Assembly (NCBI GenBank): GCA_944989445.1
Contig: CALYLW010000124.1
Location: forward strand, 2,501 to 66,500
DNA: 64,000 bases
From: Ampullaceana balthica
Taxonomy: Eukaryota > Mollusca > Gastropoda > Lymnaeidae
Direction: 5' to 3'
Under the pieces are notes generated by a model, which worked only from the letters and a program-made list of their open reading frames with translations, was not told the DNA's origin and did no database searches. Made by a program: the position numbers and the translations under genes. Positions 24,976 through 37,825 of this stretch are shown here, piece by piece. Each line of letters begins with the position of its first letter. The first letter of the stretch is position 1.

Positions 24976-27900
24976 AGACGATTAAACGCGCTAGACGTTG
25001 GAATTATGGAACTGTACCCCATGTTATGGGCCACCGAGGTTCATATATATGAGAATCTTTGCCAATATTTCTTATCACTATCTGGCTATTGTTATAATGG
25101 CCTGTTTCATCGTCTGATAGGACTCGGTGCTGTGACGTAAAATGCAATCCATTTATAACTATCATCGCACGACTCTCGGCCCCTCCTTCTGGAGAATTGT
25201 TTGCCCCTCCCTCCTAAGGCACAAAGATATTTTTCCCATTGATCTGGAATTGCAAAGATATGGTGACGAGAGAACACGTGAGCCTCGATATTCTGAGACA
25301 AAGTTTTCCTTGGAACCCAAGAGCCTAAAAACGATTTTTAAAAAAAGAAGTTATTTAAGAAATAAGACAAATCAAAATTCTCATTTTACGCATGCTGTTA
25401 AGTGTTATTATTTCTGTCAACGTCTTCAAGGATGAACAACATTCTGAGCAGAAACCATATACGCATCCACGTTACCAGAGTAGACACAAAGGTGTCATGT
25501 TTTCCCGAAATATAAAATCATTTACTCCCCATAAATTTGTATCTTGCCGAAGTTCTATTCAATAATATTTTTTAAAAATAGTTTTTATCATTCATTTAAA
25601 ATCTTAGATTCAGCTACATGCGGGTCATTAACAAAATGCGTGTCTACCATTAGCCTTATATATGATTGAAGTTTGCTATTTACACGAGCTGTCACGATAT
25701 TGAATATTAAAAAAGTTGAAGTGTTTGCAATCAGGCTAGATATAAAGGATCTCATGGTGCAGGAAATGACTTACCATTACTCCGTTCATTAACTTCCCAG
25801 CATTAAACAGTCAGCCGATGTTTCTTAACGATGAATTATTTCAAATAGTTTACCTTCCACTAGCCAGATAAGAAGAAGCAATTATTATTACAAAATACTG
25901 AAAGATCGCTTTATTCACAATCTTTGATTATATTCAAGGAGACTTGTAGCAAACAAGTTCCTTGTGGACTTTAAAAAATGCATTTTTAATGATAAAATTT
26001 TAAGGTAAAGAATCAAACACTTTCAATAGTTAAACGTTGAAAGGACATAAAAAAGAAAGTATTTAAAATTACACTAAAGTGAGTTGACATTCAAGAATCA
26101 CTCTATTTCAAAGGGACTTGACTTTGATTGCCCCACCACCTAGATCAAAAACAAAAATCTGGTGACGCATTCTACATGCATGGGATGATTCAATACCTCC
26201 AGTAAAAACTTGGGTGTTCAGATGTATTTTTTACATATCTAAATGACTTGAGAACAGCCAGCATTGAGACGTATCAATGGATGAGTTCATCATTCTGTCA
26301 GGGCCGACGATAAGACGTTAGACTCAATCAGGTCTAAATTTTGTCGCCTCTAAAAAAAATGATGATACACTATTTGTAGGAAGAAAGATTTTTTTTTAAT
26401 TCCCATTGAATTAAAAATCGTTTTGAACCACTTCTTAACAACACTGTGCCATGGTGGAACGATTCTGTTGTTTGTTAGCGTCTAAATCCGCATTCATTCA
26501 CCGGAACCAAAAGAAACAGGGCACAATCAAAGATTTTTTAAATTATTTATTTATTTATATTTTTTTGTTGCAATTCCCCAAGTCAATTAACTATTAATTT
26601 TCTTACAGCATTTCCTACCTTTCAATGAAGTCCCCGTGGAGTTTTGTTCAATAACCTGGTTTATTATTGGTCTCTTTTGATCAGATTTGTTGCTATGGAT
26701 GAATTTTTTTTAAAGCCGTCTCTGTGGATTCACGCGATGGGATGATACGATAGCGTGTGTAAAGCGGAGAAATAAGCCCTCTACCGCTGGCTCGTGTTCT
26801 CTACGCGAAGACAAAATAAAAAAAGTGGTTTCCTACGAGCATTTAAAACGCAATCATTACACTCTCCTTGATGGACGTTAAAGGGGAAATTATCCATCAC
26901 GCGTAAAGATTGGGAGTAAAAAAGGTATTGATACTTGTTGAAAATAACAGACAAAACAACTGCCTGTAATTTTCTTTTTCTTTTCCTTCTATGTCTGGCG
27001 AAAATGCATTTGCATTTATAAGAGGATCTCAAACATATACTTCAAATGGTCAACAAGCAAATTTACAAATTTTGAAAATATCCAGGATTTGTAAAGAATA
27101 TAAAGGAGAGTGGGGAACTTGCATCAACAACAGGGGTCTAACGAAGTTATTTTGGCACTAAGAAAAGCTTATAGCTCAAAGATCCGTGTCAAAAGTGAGA
27201 TAAGAATCCTTTCTTTCAAAAAACCAACAACAAAAACAGTGTGGAAAAATATTAGAACGATTTTTGTGAAATTGAGGCGGGATATTTGCATATCTAGTAT
27301 AATTCTATAGGCGTTTATTCATTTCAATGACTTTACCTTTTATGCTCCCGCATCAACGTTGATAAAATACAAGTTGTTATAAACAGTTTACATGTTGGCG
27401 TGTATTTTATTGAACACGATGTGAAAGATGACCATCACCCGACAAAGTGAGACGATTCTGACTTGACGGGGAAGTGGCAACAAAACGTAGTTTTTGCTTC
27501 AGCATCTCTGTGTACTATTTATGCAGCCCCTCTTGTTTTCCTTGCAAGAGATCCGGCTGCTTTAGGGCTGTCTTTCTTTCTGTCTTTTGATCAAGTTGTG
27601 GCTATTTCCTTACATAACATCAAACGATTCTTGATAAAGTGATGGCTAATGGCATGCTTAGTCTTTCAATGAGGTTGTGATACCCGGTATTTGCACGTTT
27701 TATGTGTAAAAAGCGGCGACCAAAAGCTCGGCTTTGCCTCCTGTGAATAATTTCCATACCAGAACAGGGGGAGAGAGACGAGGATGATAGACAACTTGTT
27801 ACCAAACTTAGTTCAACTGAAATGGAATGACTTCATCCTTGCAATTTGCACATTAAACGTTTGGATGCAAGCAGGAGTTATCAACAAAAAAATATTTCAG

Positions 27901-28385
27901 TGAGCTGTCGTGAGTCACGTCTTGGGCTGGGGCTCGATGGACTTGGAATTGAGAAGCTCTGAAATAATGCAGTTGTTTGATTTTTTGATGCCATTTATAC
28001 AAGGGTTGTAAAAAATCTCTAAGAATTTCTATTTTAGTGTACCTCATTTCTATCGTGACAATGATCAAATTATTAAAGTAAGTGGTAAAAAATCAAAAGT
28101 GCCTCAGAGCGTATTGCTCCTCTCACGAACATTACTTTTTGTTTTCACGGTAATTTTTTTTAAGGGAGATGGGTTCGAGAGAAACCTCATCATGGATCAA
28201 TTAAAATGGTTAAAATGAAAGTTCTGTGCATGTATAAAGAAGAGATTTAAATGATTCTTTCCAAAAAGTTGCCATGAACCAATATATTTTTAATTAACAT
28301 GTATTATTCTTCTAAGGCAACAGCTGATGATTTCCTCCACCCAAACGAACAGCGACACTAGCATCATTTATTGTTGTTATGTTCG
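24976..28385. other. intergenic sequence without recognised gene
   Basis: No coding region or repeat family could be supported. Short frames at 25142-25435 and 26781-27032 have no recognisable domain. Confidence 0.5.
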
Positions 28386-28389
28386 TAAT

Positions 28390-28850
28390 TTATTATTGGG
28401 TGTATGGGGTGTCATGGAACCTCTGGTTTGGGAGCAGTCATAGTCCTCTTGGGGTAGTTCGCCATCTTTGGTCCCCACCTGGCACTCAACTCTCACCCGC
28501 GGCTCCAAGTATCTGTAGCATGCACAGCGGCCACACCCCGGTAAACGGTCTCGACTGACCGGCTAAACCAGGTGAGGGTGACCGACTGGATTCGGCTGTC
28601 GGCGCGTTGGGATCTTCTGTGAGCCAACAGGTAAGAGGCGATTCACAGCAAAGCATATTGGAGTGCTAAGAGCTGGACGAGACACATAGGACGTCCTGGT
28701 CATCCACTGCCCCTAACTCCATCACTTGCCGTCTCGACCAAGTCTTTCTGCTGGATCAGATGACTTTAAGCTAGAGAGTCGGGTCGACGTGCCCATTTAA
28801 AATGGGAACTAGCTGAAGGGGCTGTGAAAAGGAGTGCAGCCTCTTTATGG
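28390..28850. other. GC-rich island of unknown origin
   Basis: This ~460-bp block is clearly richer in G+C than both flanks, with sharp edges near 28400 and 28850. Its composition is close to that of the RTE 5' leader at 55920-56240, but no direct match was seen. It has no long frame. Candidates are a LINE 5' untranslated fragment, a long SINE or a CpG-island-like element. Confidence 0.45.
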
Positions 28851-31800
28851 TTACGTGTTTTATAATCAATTCTTTCAAATATTCGTGTGCCGATTCATAC
28901 ATCCTTCCGTAAATCAGTGTTTCGTCAGTGACAGCATTTGTAGTTTATTTGTTCAGCAACACGAATGAAGCCAGTAAAGATCCTAAGACCTGGTGTAATG
29001 TGGTATGACTTCCGCATCCGTAATGAAATGCGTGCTACAGAGTGTTGTACCTTCTGGAGTCTCAGAAGTTGGTTTGAGTTATATCCACAGACAAGCGTTG
29101 CAGTAGTGCAGCCTTGGTTTATTTTTTTTAAGAACCTGCTACGCCATTAACCGTTCTTCATTTGAGGATGCAACTTACCCAATGAGAGTATATGACAGTA
29201 AGAAACCCAGACCACTTAAGTACTTGCCTCAATAATTTAGGAATTTCAGCCAATCTCTGGTCTTGTAACTCTTTGCCACACATTTTAGGATCAGCTTAAC
29301 CTATAGAGAGACAATAGGCACTCATACTTTCTTTTATCAATGTTTGTATATCCTAAATAACTTTGAAGCTGGCCAAAACGAATCAATTATATATTTCTAT
29401 TTCAGCTCACAATAATTAGGCTAAGCTTTTGACGCGCTGATTAACCATTAGCACGTGTTATGTTTGGTTAATAGATTCACGCGAGCCACTTCTAGCTTCA
29501 ATTAAACATATTCTGTCCTTCACTTGAACGACCAAGTAGTTTCCCGTGTGTGTATAATCAATCAGCTAACCTAAAGATGAATGGTTTGAAAAAGCTTGCC
29601 CTATGCTTCGAAATGTTGGACATGAAAGAATTTAAAAGCAACATACATTCATAAGTTTATCTAGTTAGTAAAAAAAGATCGTGGGAATGCATTATACCTA
29701 CAGCTATAAATTTGGAGGGCGTAGACATTTTGTATGTAGGGATTAACATTATTATAACATGACATTTACTTGGCATTACAATGAGATTAGCATGACATTA
29801 ACTTGGCATTGTCTACGTGAACTGAGTCACAACATGTATAACTGCTTATGTGACAGGGAAAGTAAATATGTATTGCTAGATATTGAACAGCTAGGACAAT
29901 ACTTGTTTGACCAAACTCACGAAACAAACTTGTCTCTATAAGTTTAATCGATAGAAGTTTGTTTCATACGTTTGTCACGGTTTGGCAAAAAGCTCTACAT
30001 AAAGTTAAAATCTGACAATAAAAAAGTAAGACAGAAGAAGAAGAAGAAGAAGAAAGTAATTAAGTTTCACACTCCAAAGCGAAGGAGCGGGAGAAGGTGT
30101 GAAATCTAATAAGCCATGTTTACATTTCGAATTGACCGAAAGCAAGCAATGTTTGGCTCGGCCACGGCACACGATGCTGCCAATTAATCTGAGGGAATGG
30201 CCAGCCGGCCAACGTGCGAGCTTAAGTTTCTCTTCAGTGGAGGGGCGCTGGGCATGGTCACGTCTATTGGGGTGTAAGCAGTGGCGAGTTGGGGGGGGGA
30301 GAAGAGGGAGGGAGGAGGCAATTCTCCCCCAAGTGACGCTTTTTCTTTATGAAAAAATGGGGTAATAACAATAATATTAAAGTGAAATCTTTAAATAAGT
30401 TCCTCTCAGGCGCTAATTGGTTATTGTTTTTGTTATTATTTTTTAAAAATAAAATAGACGTTCACAATTGATAAAAAACAACCATATTCAACTGTACACT
30501 CGTACGTGTTCCTTATATGATACACCGCTTTAGTTTAATTAACACTCCGTGGCATAATTGGTCTATGAAGATACATGTTGCTTTTTTTACGGTATGTGCA
30601 TCAAATTACCTTTCATTATATTTTCCTTGAGAAAATTGTTTTAAAATGAATTAATTCAGAATAAGTAAATATTAATAAGCCTAATGAATATAAATGACTA
30701 TTCAAAATAAATGTCATAGAAACATTGTTTTTCTCTGTTTATTTCCCTTGTATTTTTGGAAGTAACTCCATGTTTCCAGATGTGACCAATGGTCCCATGG
30801 CCCTTAGTTTGATTCAGGGGATCCGTAGTTCTTGATCCCTCCTCGATGTAATGCTAATTCCAGGTACTGCGCCATCAGAATGTGTTATTTCCAGGCTTCC
30901 CGTACCAGAACTTTATATATTTAATTAACGTCATATGATTCAAGACGAGAAGACGACTTTAAAATCCGCCTTGGGTAGCATAAATTCTCGCTACTCCACT
31001 AGGTGCATGTAGCTAGCTATAAACCCAAAACACAGAATTTGTAATCGTAAGAAATTGGGTAAGGCTAACTAATTGTTATGTAAATAAAGCAGTCAACGCT
31101 ATGACGTCATAATTACATCGCTTAGCGTCTGACCACACCCTCCCCCTCCCCCCCTACATCCCGCAAGGAACGACAGTGATGAGAATATTATTCCCCGAGA
31201 TGCAAAGGGTTAACTACATTACACAATAAGCCGCCGAGATGGGACTGAATTGCAAATACTGGGGTTTTCTGGGTGCAACGTCAGATGGGTCGTGATCTGC
31301 AACAACTGATCCCCGGCATAACATCAGGCCACACTGGAAACAGATGCGTTCAAGACGAATCATCACCATTACCCCATCGGGTTAGTCCCACTAGTCTCCA
31401 GAGTCAGCCATTACTGTTAAACATGACCGGTGATATCATTGCTGGACATAAAAACGGTAAACGTGGGGCTAACTGAAGAAGACTAAAGATAAATCTGGAA
31501 TAGTCAATTTGTTGGGTAAGAGGTTTCAACGTCAACGAAGTCATTGTGCGCAGGTTCTAAAACCGATAAGAAGGGTTTCTCCTTCGGGAGTTTGTTAATA
31601 AACATATCAGTAGCAGAGAACCGGATTTGCACATAAATAGCGACCAAGATATCAGGGTCTTTGTCACCGCACAAGTAATGGCGCGAACCATAAAAAAAGG
31701 TTCTTAAATGTTGTGTTGAGTCAACCAGTTCGCATGATCATACTAAAAAAAAACACGGCATCGTTTCTTTGCACAGGCCTTCAATAAGCGAATGGGTACT

Positions 31801-31925
31801 TTTACGGGATTACATACATTGTAAAATCAAATAATTTCTATGTGATTGTTTGTTTTTTAATCCTAACTCTCACAGCATTTTCTTCAACGGAATTTTGTAG
31901 TCTTTCTGAACCTTAGGCACATAGT
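28851..31925. other. intergenic sequence
   Basis: Contains a short (GAA)n run at about 30036-30055. A G-rich segment at 30272-30325 begins GCAGTGGCGAGTTGGGGG, resembling the G-rich hAT end at 51950. No gene could be supported, including the frames at 30099-30365 and 31273-31476. Confidence 0.5.
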
Positions 31926-32075
31926 AAATAAACGTATGGCAATACGCGTTAAAGTGTGTATTATATTCGTATGGCAATACGCGTTCAAGTGTGTATTATA
32001 TTCGTACGGCAATACGCGTTAAAGTGTGTATTATATTCGTACGGCAATACGCGTTAAAGTGTGTATTATATGTTA
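31926..32075. repeat. minisatellite, 35-bp unit, 4 copies
   Basis: Almost identical units contain GGCAATACGCGTTAAAGTG and TGTATTATATTCGTA. Confidence 0.95.
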
Positions 32076-32349
32076 AATGAACCATTTTGATAAATGAGTA
32101 AATCTACAAAAATAGAGGGGGGAAAATATTATCATTATGATCTCATGTATTTACAATATAAAATACCACCCCCTCAGTACAGATTACTCACTTAATGTAG
32201 ATATTGATTCTAGATTTGGGATTCAAATGAAGTGCGTGTATAATCTCCATATAATCTATTAGGGGGTTTAAATCTACACAAATTAGGTGTATAATATTGT
32301 TTTGCTATGAAAATTTAATTACGATCCTTTTAAATTACCGAAAGGAAAA

Positions 32350-33480
32350 TCAGCGACGAATCATGAGTTTCTGGCATCCAGGGCAGAAGCCAAGTTTGCC
32401 TCCCCTCCCCCTAAAATATAAAACTATGTTCTGGGAGAACATTTTAAATATTTTGTTAGAAATCAAAACTGAAGACCTTTCATGTCTAGATCTAAGACTG
32501 AAGTTGCCTGCTTCCGTCGTACAGAAATCATTGAAGACCAAAATTGTTAGCTTAGCAGATCTTTGTGCAGTCATTCGTGATTGTAATTTATTTAATGAAA
32601 CTTGTCTAGAAAAGCTTCTCTCAAAGTTGCTTTTGAATATGACCATAGTTAGAAATATTTGAAGTAATAATAAAATATTACGCAATGTAAATTCGATTAA
32701 AAATAGCGTATTAAACTTTTTTTTAAACATCAAGTGAACTTGGCTTCATTAATAAATTTGTATTTGCCCGCGTGCTCAACTAAATTACATTTAGTTAATG
32801 AAATGTGAGGAACGTTCTCTAATTTGAATTTTTGGTCATCGGCGTCCAGTGATTTATTGTGTAAAAAAAATCACATGTTTTCTAAATTCTGTAGCTGCCA
32901 AAATCTCTAAACGTATTTCCAAAGTAATCTCATCTAATAAAGAATGCAACTTTCTTCATAACTAGTTATCATATGACAAGTTTTCAAATTCCAAGGCCGA
33001 AAGTTTGTTTTCTCGTTCTTTGTCTGGAATGTTCCATTTAAATACCAATAAAGTATCAATAGCATTTAGTCTATAACAATTCCATTCGTTTCTCTGTTGG
33101 CATCTGCAAACCACTTTTTAGCACAGTGAAGTACATTTAGTTCCTCTGGTAGCAAATAGTTTTGATCATCAATTACCTCACGGAGGTACTGGAGGCGCAA
33201 ATAGCATAGAAAAAAATTCCATTGTGAATAGAATAATTCCTGCGTCTGCCTCTGTCAGTTTTTCTAAATCTGCCGAATTTAAAAATGCACGAAGGCACTT
33301 TTAATACACCAGCTCTAGCAGAATATCGCGTATCCTGATATCTGTTTAACGCCTTGTCTGTAGTAGCAATTAAAACATCACAGCGATGTGTGGACATGGA
33401 AAAGAATGCATAAAACATGGTAATGTACAAACAAGTTAAAGAGTTTGTTTCAGTTAAAGCGGCATGTAAAAACAATAAAG
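32350..33480 (-). pseudogene. DUF4371/ZMYM1-type hAT transposase, C-terminal half, broken
   Basis: Two minus-strand pieces belong together. The first, 33475-33173, reads LHAALTETNSL, then FYAFFSMSTHRCDVLIATT and RYQDTRYSARA. This is the pattern of DUF4371-hAT proteins, in which a His-Ala-Ala helix leads to F-F-S-x-S-T-x-R-W and a L-x-x-D-T-R-W-S-A-R motif; here both expected Trp are changed (to Cys and Tyr). The second, 32733-32350, contains SNFERSFSRQVSLNKLQSRM followed by TAQRSAKLTIL, matching the ERSFS/LRSxM signature of the hAT dimerisation domain. Frameshifts and stops (for example near 33075) separate them. It is a relic and cannot make an active enzyme. The 121-codon plus-strand frame at 32297-32662 is its antisense shadow. 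Confidence 0.72.
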
Positions 33481-33694
33481 GTTTAAAGACTTATTCAGCT
33501 AGTTTAAAATTTCACATTTGCAATTTTTGCCTTGAACTTCCTCCAGCCATCAGTGAAGTTAGACATCTGCAGTCCTATATATATTATATTATCACATTTC
33601 AGATTCGTTAAAATCATGACAGAAATAAATTAAGCATGTTTTTTTTACACAATGAAATCTTTGATTTTGTTCAGTTAATCTATCTTCTATGTAT

Positions 33695-34146
33695 ATAACT
33701 ATATAATTTGCAATTGTCACGCAAGTCAGTCAGTCTGTCCTGACGCTACTAATTTTAGAAAGCAGGGAAAACCAAATTACTGCACCAAAGCATCAAAAGG
33801 TGTGCAAATTAATTATGCGCTGTAAATAAAATATTATATGACGTCATTCTTTTCGCTCATATTTTAATTTTGGAAAAGGGAACATTGTAAAAAGAGAATT
33901 AGATGGCGGTTAATTATAAAATCAAAAAATTAAGGGGGCGCTGTAGTCGCCCTGCAACCCCTATTATAAAATACTTTGTGTACATTTCAGAAAGTTTAAT
34001 ATTTCGTATTTATCAAACAAGGGCAAGTTCGTTGGGCTTTTGAAAAAGGTCGGCGCCGTAGGCGCCCTACAAAAAGTGCATTTTTTATAACATAAATAGA
34101 TTTCAGATGAAAACTTCCGTCATTTTTGACGGGTGTACGCTAGTAT
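33695..34146 (+). mobile_element. family H Helitron-like non-autonomous element
   Basis: Matches the inverted copy at 54097-54540 from a TATAATTTGCAATTGTCA-like start to an ACGCTAGTAT end. Internal landmarks are ACTGCACCAAAGCATCAAAA, ATGACGTCAT and two GGCGCC-rich stems at about 33935-33950 and 34050-34070. The CTAGT terminus and hairpins near the 3' end recall Helitron/Helentron-type elements. No ORF. Confidence 0.72.
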
Positions 34147-35338
34147 ATATATAAAAATCAAAGTATGTATGCATGTCTGTTATAGCTGACTAAACCATTC
34201 ATCCAATCGCCATGAAAATTTTGGAAACTTTTGAGCACGCTCCCAGGATGGAAACAGGCTACTTTTTTTTTAATTTAACACTCATGGGGCGCCGGGGGCC
34301 CATAATGGGGATTTTTTCTTATATGAGCTATATAAAAATTAGTTTAAGGCTTAGCTGCTTGGAAAATGAATGGATCTTGACCAAACTTGGTACATAACAA
34401 ATTGATAGCCTATATTAAAATACTATAGGGCACTAATTTCCTAATGTCCATTTATTCGGGGCTGGGGGCCCAAAATGTCTTTTTTCATAAACGTTTAAGA
34501 TTTTAGTCCCAATTCAATTATTAAAGATCTTGAGAAATATAGATAAATATATCCACTATAAAATTGATTGAAATAAATAGGTGTTTTGAACTTGATATCT
34601 TGCACTAATTGGGCCCTGGGGCCCTTAATGTCGTTTTTTGATTATATGAGCTATATAAACTTAGTTTATACGTTAGCTACTGAGTAAATGATTGGATCTT
34701 AACCAAACTTTGTATATAAAAAATTGGTAGCCCATATTAAAATAACAAATGGCACTGCACTTCTAATGTCCAATTGTTCAGGGCCGGGGGCCCTAAATGT
34801 CTTTTTTGTATAATCTAAGAAATTATTTCCCACTCAGTTTTTAACGATCTTGAGAAATATATCCACGAGGAAACTGAATTTAAATGAACAGGTTTTCAAA
34901 ATATACATTTTGAACCGAATGGGCTCGGAGGCCCCTTAATGTATTTTTTCATTATATTAGCTATACAAAAATTAGTTTAAGTGTTAGATAATGAGAAAAT
35001 AACTGCCTTTTGACCAAACTCGGTATATAAAAACTTAAGAGCCTAAATTAAATTACTATAGGGCACTGAACTGCTAATTTCCATTTCCTCGGGACTGAAG
35101 GCCCTAAATGTGTTTTTTACTAACTTTTAATATTGTATTCCCCATTCAATTTTACACGATATTGATAAATATAGATAAATATATTTATATATTTGTTATG
35201 AAATTGATTTAAATGAACAGATTTTTAACTTCATATGTTAAACTGATGGGCCCGGTGACCCTTAATGTAATTCATTTTTTATCTATATGTATTCCTTTTT
35301 ACTGAGATCGTTGCAACGCACGGCGGGTCTGCTAGTAT
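34147..35338 (+). mobile_element. Helentron-like non-autonomous element with three internal ~315-bp repeats
   Basis: Starts after CTAGTAT with TATATATAAAAATCAAAGTA and ends GCAACGCACGGCGGGTCTGC plus TAGTAT, a start/end style familiar from invertebrate Helitron/Helentron derivatives. In between, a unit containing GAGCTATATAAAAATTAGTT, TTGACCAAACT and GGGGCCCTTAATGT-like words repeats about three times (units near 34323, 34645 and 34956). Its left end abuts the right end of family H at a shared CTAGTAT. No helicase or Rep frame. Confidence 0.68.
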
Positions 35339-35880
35339 TCATATGAAAGACATTTTTCCGATGATCGCTTAATAAAGCCGAAAATTTCTATGTATACTTT
35401 CATAAAATTTACTAATATAGCATAATTCAAAAGTACCTGTAGGTTTTTGAAATTATTATTTTTAACGCATTTTCCCTTGGGAAAAATTGCGTTTATATAT
35501 TTGAAATGTCCGCCCTGTCTGTTCGAGCTTTGAACAGCAACTCTTCCTGAACCATAACAGATATTGCGTTCGGGTCTTTTGCAAATATGTCAAGGAGGTC
35601 TCAAGGATGTGCACGTGCCCAAAAAAATCCCGAAAGGGTTTACTGGTTTTCCTTGAAAATTAAAAAAAAACAGAAAAACTATCAATATTTTGTCAATTTT
35701 TTGCCAACCATAACAGCTATCGGGTTTAAACAAATGCCAAACGATAGCTAATAATATTTAGAACAATGTTGGAGAAGGATTTTTTTTTAAATCTCTTTTC
35801 GTTCGACCCCCGTATTTTTAGCAGCAATGTGTATATAGCAATTGTTTTGTTTGGTTTCAGAATTGTTGATTTAAAATAAC
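35339..35880. repeat. unclassified repeat with an inverted-repeat start
   Basis: At 35464-35493 an imperfect palindrome (AACGCATTTTCCC, inverted by GGGAAAAATTGCGTT) is followed by GAAATGTCCGCCCTGTCTG. This layout is typical of short dispersed elements. The remainder is AT-rich with no coding region. Confidence 0.4.
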
Positions 35881-35949
35881 TTTTAATGTAATCTAGAATC
35901 ATTTCCCTTGAATAAAAAAGTCGGAAATTCTTTGTTGGAAATTGCATTT

Positions 35950-36360
35950 AAATACTCATTGAATTTTTTATTACTTGTTTTAAATTTGATCGGGTGCAGT
36001 AATTTTCTCTTTTGCAACAGGAACGGCTGACAAAACGTGAATGACTTAGTGAATGATACCAGCAAATTAGTGTCATTTTCTGACACTTCTTAGCCTCTTG
36101 GTTTTTCAGTTCTATAGCATAAGCATAAGAAGAATCAAGATCCAATGGACTTTGTTTTTTTTTAATGTTTTGGCAGTAAGAATTTTAAATTATTTTAGTA
36201 TAGTTCCTTTGTTTCTTCCTTGGCTTTTCTTAAATTTCTATAAAAACCTCCTTTCATTAACATTTTTATTTTAGGAGTTAATTAACGGCAATGAATTTTT
36301 TTGCCCCTAACACAGTGCCGCCTAGGGTGTTAGCCTCTCTATCCCCCCCCCCTCTCGCTA
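35950..36360 (-). pseudogene. hAT (DUF4371-type) element, 5' end and N-terminal remnant
   Basis: On the minus strand it starts with a G-rich end (AGTGGCATAGCGAGAGGGGG), then GGCGGCACTGTG. A decayed N-terminal region follows, in which EAKKCQKM is recognisable as the A-K-K-C-Q-K motif common in DUF4371 transposases. The same order of blocks occurs at 51947-52290 on the plus strand. It may be the 5' part of the same transposon whose C-terminal half is at 32350-33480, with families H and Helentron inserted between. Confidence 0.55.
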
Positions 36361-37545
36361 TGCCACTTGGAAAATGATTTGAAAATAACTTCAATTATAC
36401 TGAGCTAAATAAAATTGCAACAGTCTTTAACAAACATTAGCACATTTGTTAACAAAATTAAACACAAAAAAATAATTTCTTTTAAGTTTTGTTTTGTTCA
36501 TTAATTTATTGATATTTATAATAGTAATTCATAATTTCAACCAAAAAAAATAATTCAACACAAGAATTAAACTGAACACAACACATAACAAAGTCATCTT
36601 GTACTTGTACTTTCAATACCAAAAACAATAGCTCCATACATCATGAAATTTTTACTCTATCACGGCTACCACCATGATAACAGTCGAAGAGAGGATATTG
36701 TGACACTTTTTTCCCACGTGACCATTCGTCTACAAAAATAGATTTTATATTTCACTTATACACTTTTATTTATGTTAATATCACAACCCGCCCACCAGCA
36801 AGGCTGTTGTTGTTTTTCTCAACGTCTCTCCAGACTTCGAAATTCTTTCTCCGGGCTACGGGCTCCCAAGTAAACAAGCTTATATAGGTGGGCGCTGCAT
36901 GGCGGATATTGACAGTGGAGCCTTACGACTCGTCAGGTCCAGTTAAATGCTTACAGCTGCAGTTTCCATGGAAACCATAGTCTTAAGGTCTGAAATAGAA
37001 ATGTCATTAGTTTCCTGGTGGCCTTGGCGCTGAAATAAGAAGAAATAAACTGACGTGAATTGAGCATTGTGTCGGTGACAAAGGAAATTGAAAAATGTGG
37101 TGGACAAAGTTACATAAGAAAATTTTAGTGCAATAGAACATTCAAATTGGAAGAAAACACATTACTGTTTACAACTAAATTAACTTTTGGTTCGTATTTT
37201 TTAATCAATACCATATTTATTAAGTGCATTTTGGGTCAATAAATGATTGACAGCAAGGCTTGTAGTATTGGTCAAGCTAAGTTTAGTTTAAGGATGCATG
37301 GCTCACATTCACACTAAGTGGCATACTGCGTTCTGAGGCAACAGCCAACATAAGTTATTACTGACCAAGGACTGCTTCGTTGGAAGCTGGCTACTGGGTT
37401 GGGTTTTTACACTTTGAGGATTAGTAGTTGCTCTTCTCAATCAGGGAGAATCCATGAGTCTACCGCGGTTTACTATTCCCTTGTCTTACAATCTCAGTGC
37501 TGATCTGAGGGGACAGTTGCATGCTCTGTGGGTCAATTTGTTTAT
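36361..37545. other. intergenic sequence
   Basis: No gene or repeat family recognised. Confidence 0.5.
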
Positions 37546-37554
37546 CTTAGAAGT

Positions 37555-37825
37555 AAGTTGTACGTTCTTGTGGGTAGGTTAGATGTTCTGGGACTGGGAG
37601 GTCAGTTTGATGTTCTGGGTGGTCAGTTTGATGTTCTGGGAGGTTAGTTTGATGTTCTGGGAGGTCAGTTTGATGTTCTGGGAGGTCAGTTTGATGTTCT
37701 GAGAGGTAAGTTTGATGTTCTTGTAGGTCAGTTTGATGTTCTGGGAGGTAAGTTTGATGTTCTTGTAGGTCAGTTTGATGTTCTTGTAGGTCAGTTTGAT
37801 GTTCTGGGAGGTCAGTTTTATGATC
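37555..37825. repeat. minisatellite, 21-bp unit, about 12 copies, open on the minus strand
   Basis: Units read GTCAGTTTGATGTTCTGGGA plus G. Because 21 is divisible by three, the minus strand stays open for 99 codons (37846-37547) and would encode a seven-residue HQTDLPE/HQTDLQE repeat. No start context, signal peptide or flanking exon supports a gene. Confidence 0.95.

Noticed and set aside
32297..32662. 121-codon plus-strand ORF as a gene
   Set aside because: The minus strand of the same DNA encodes recognisable hAT dimerisation motifs (ERSFS, LQSRM), so the plus-strand frame is a shadow.
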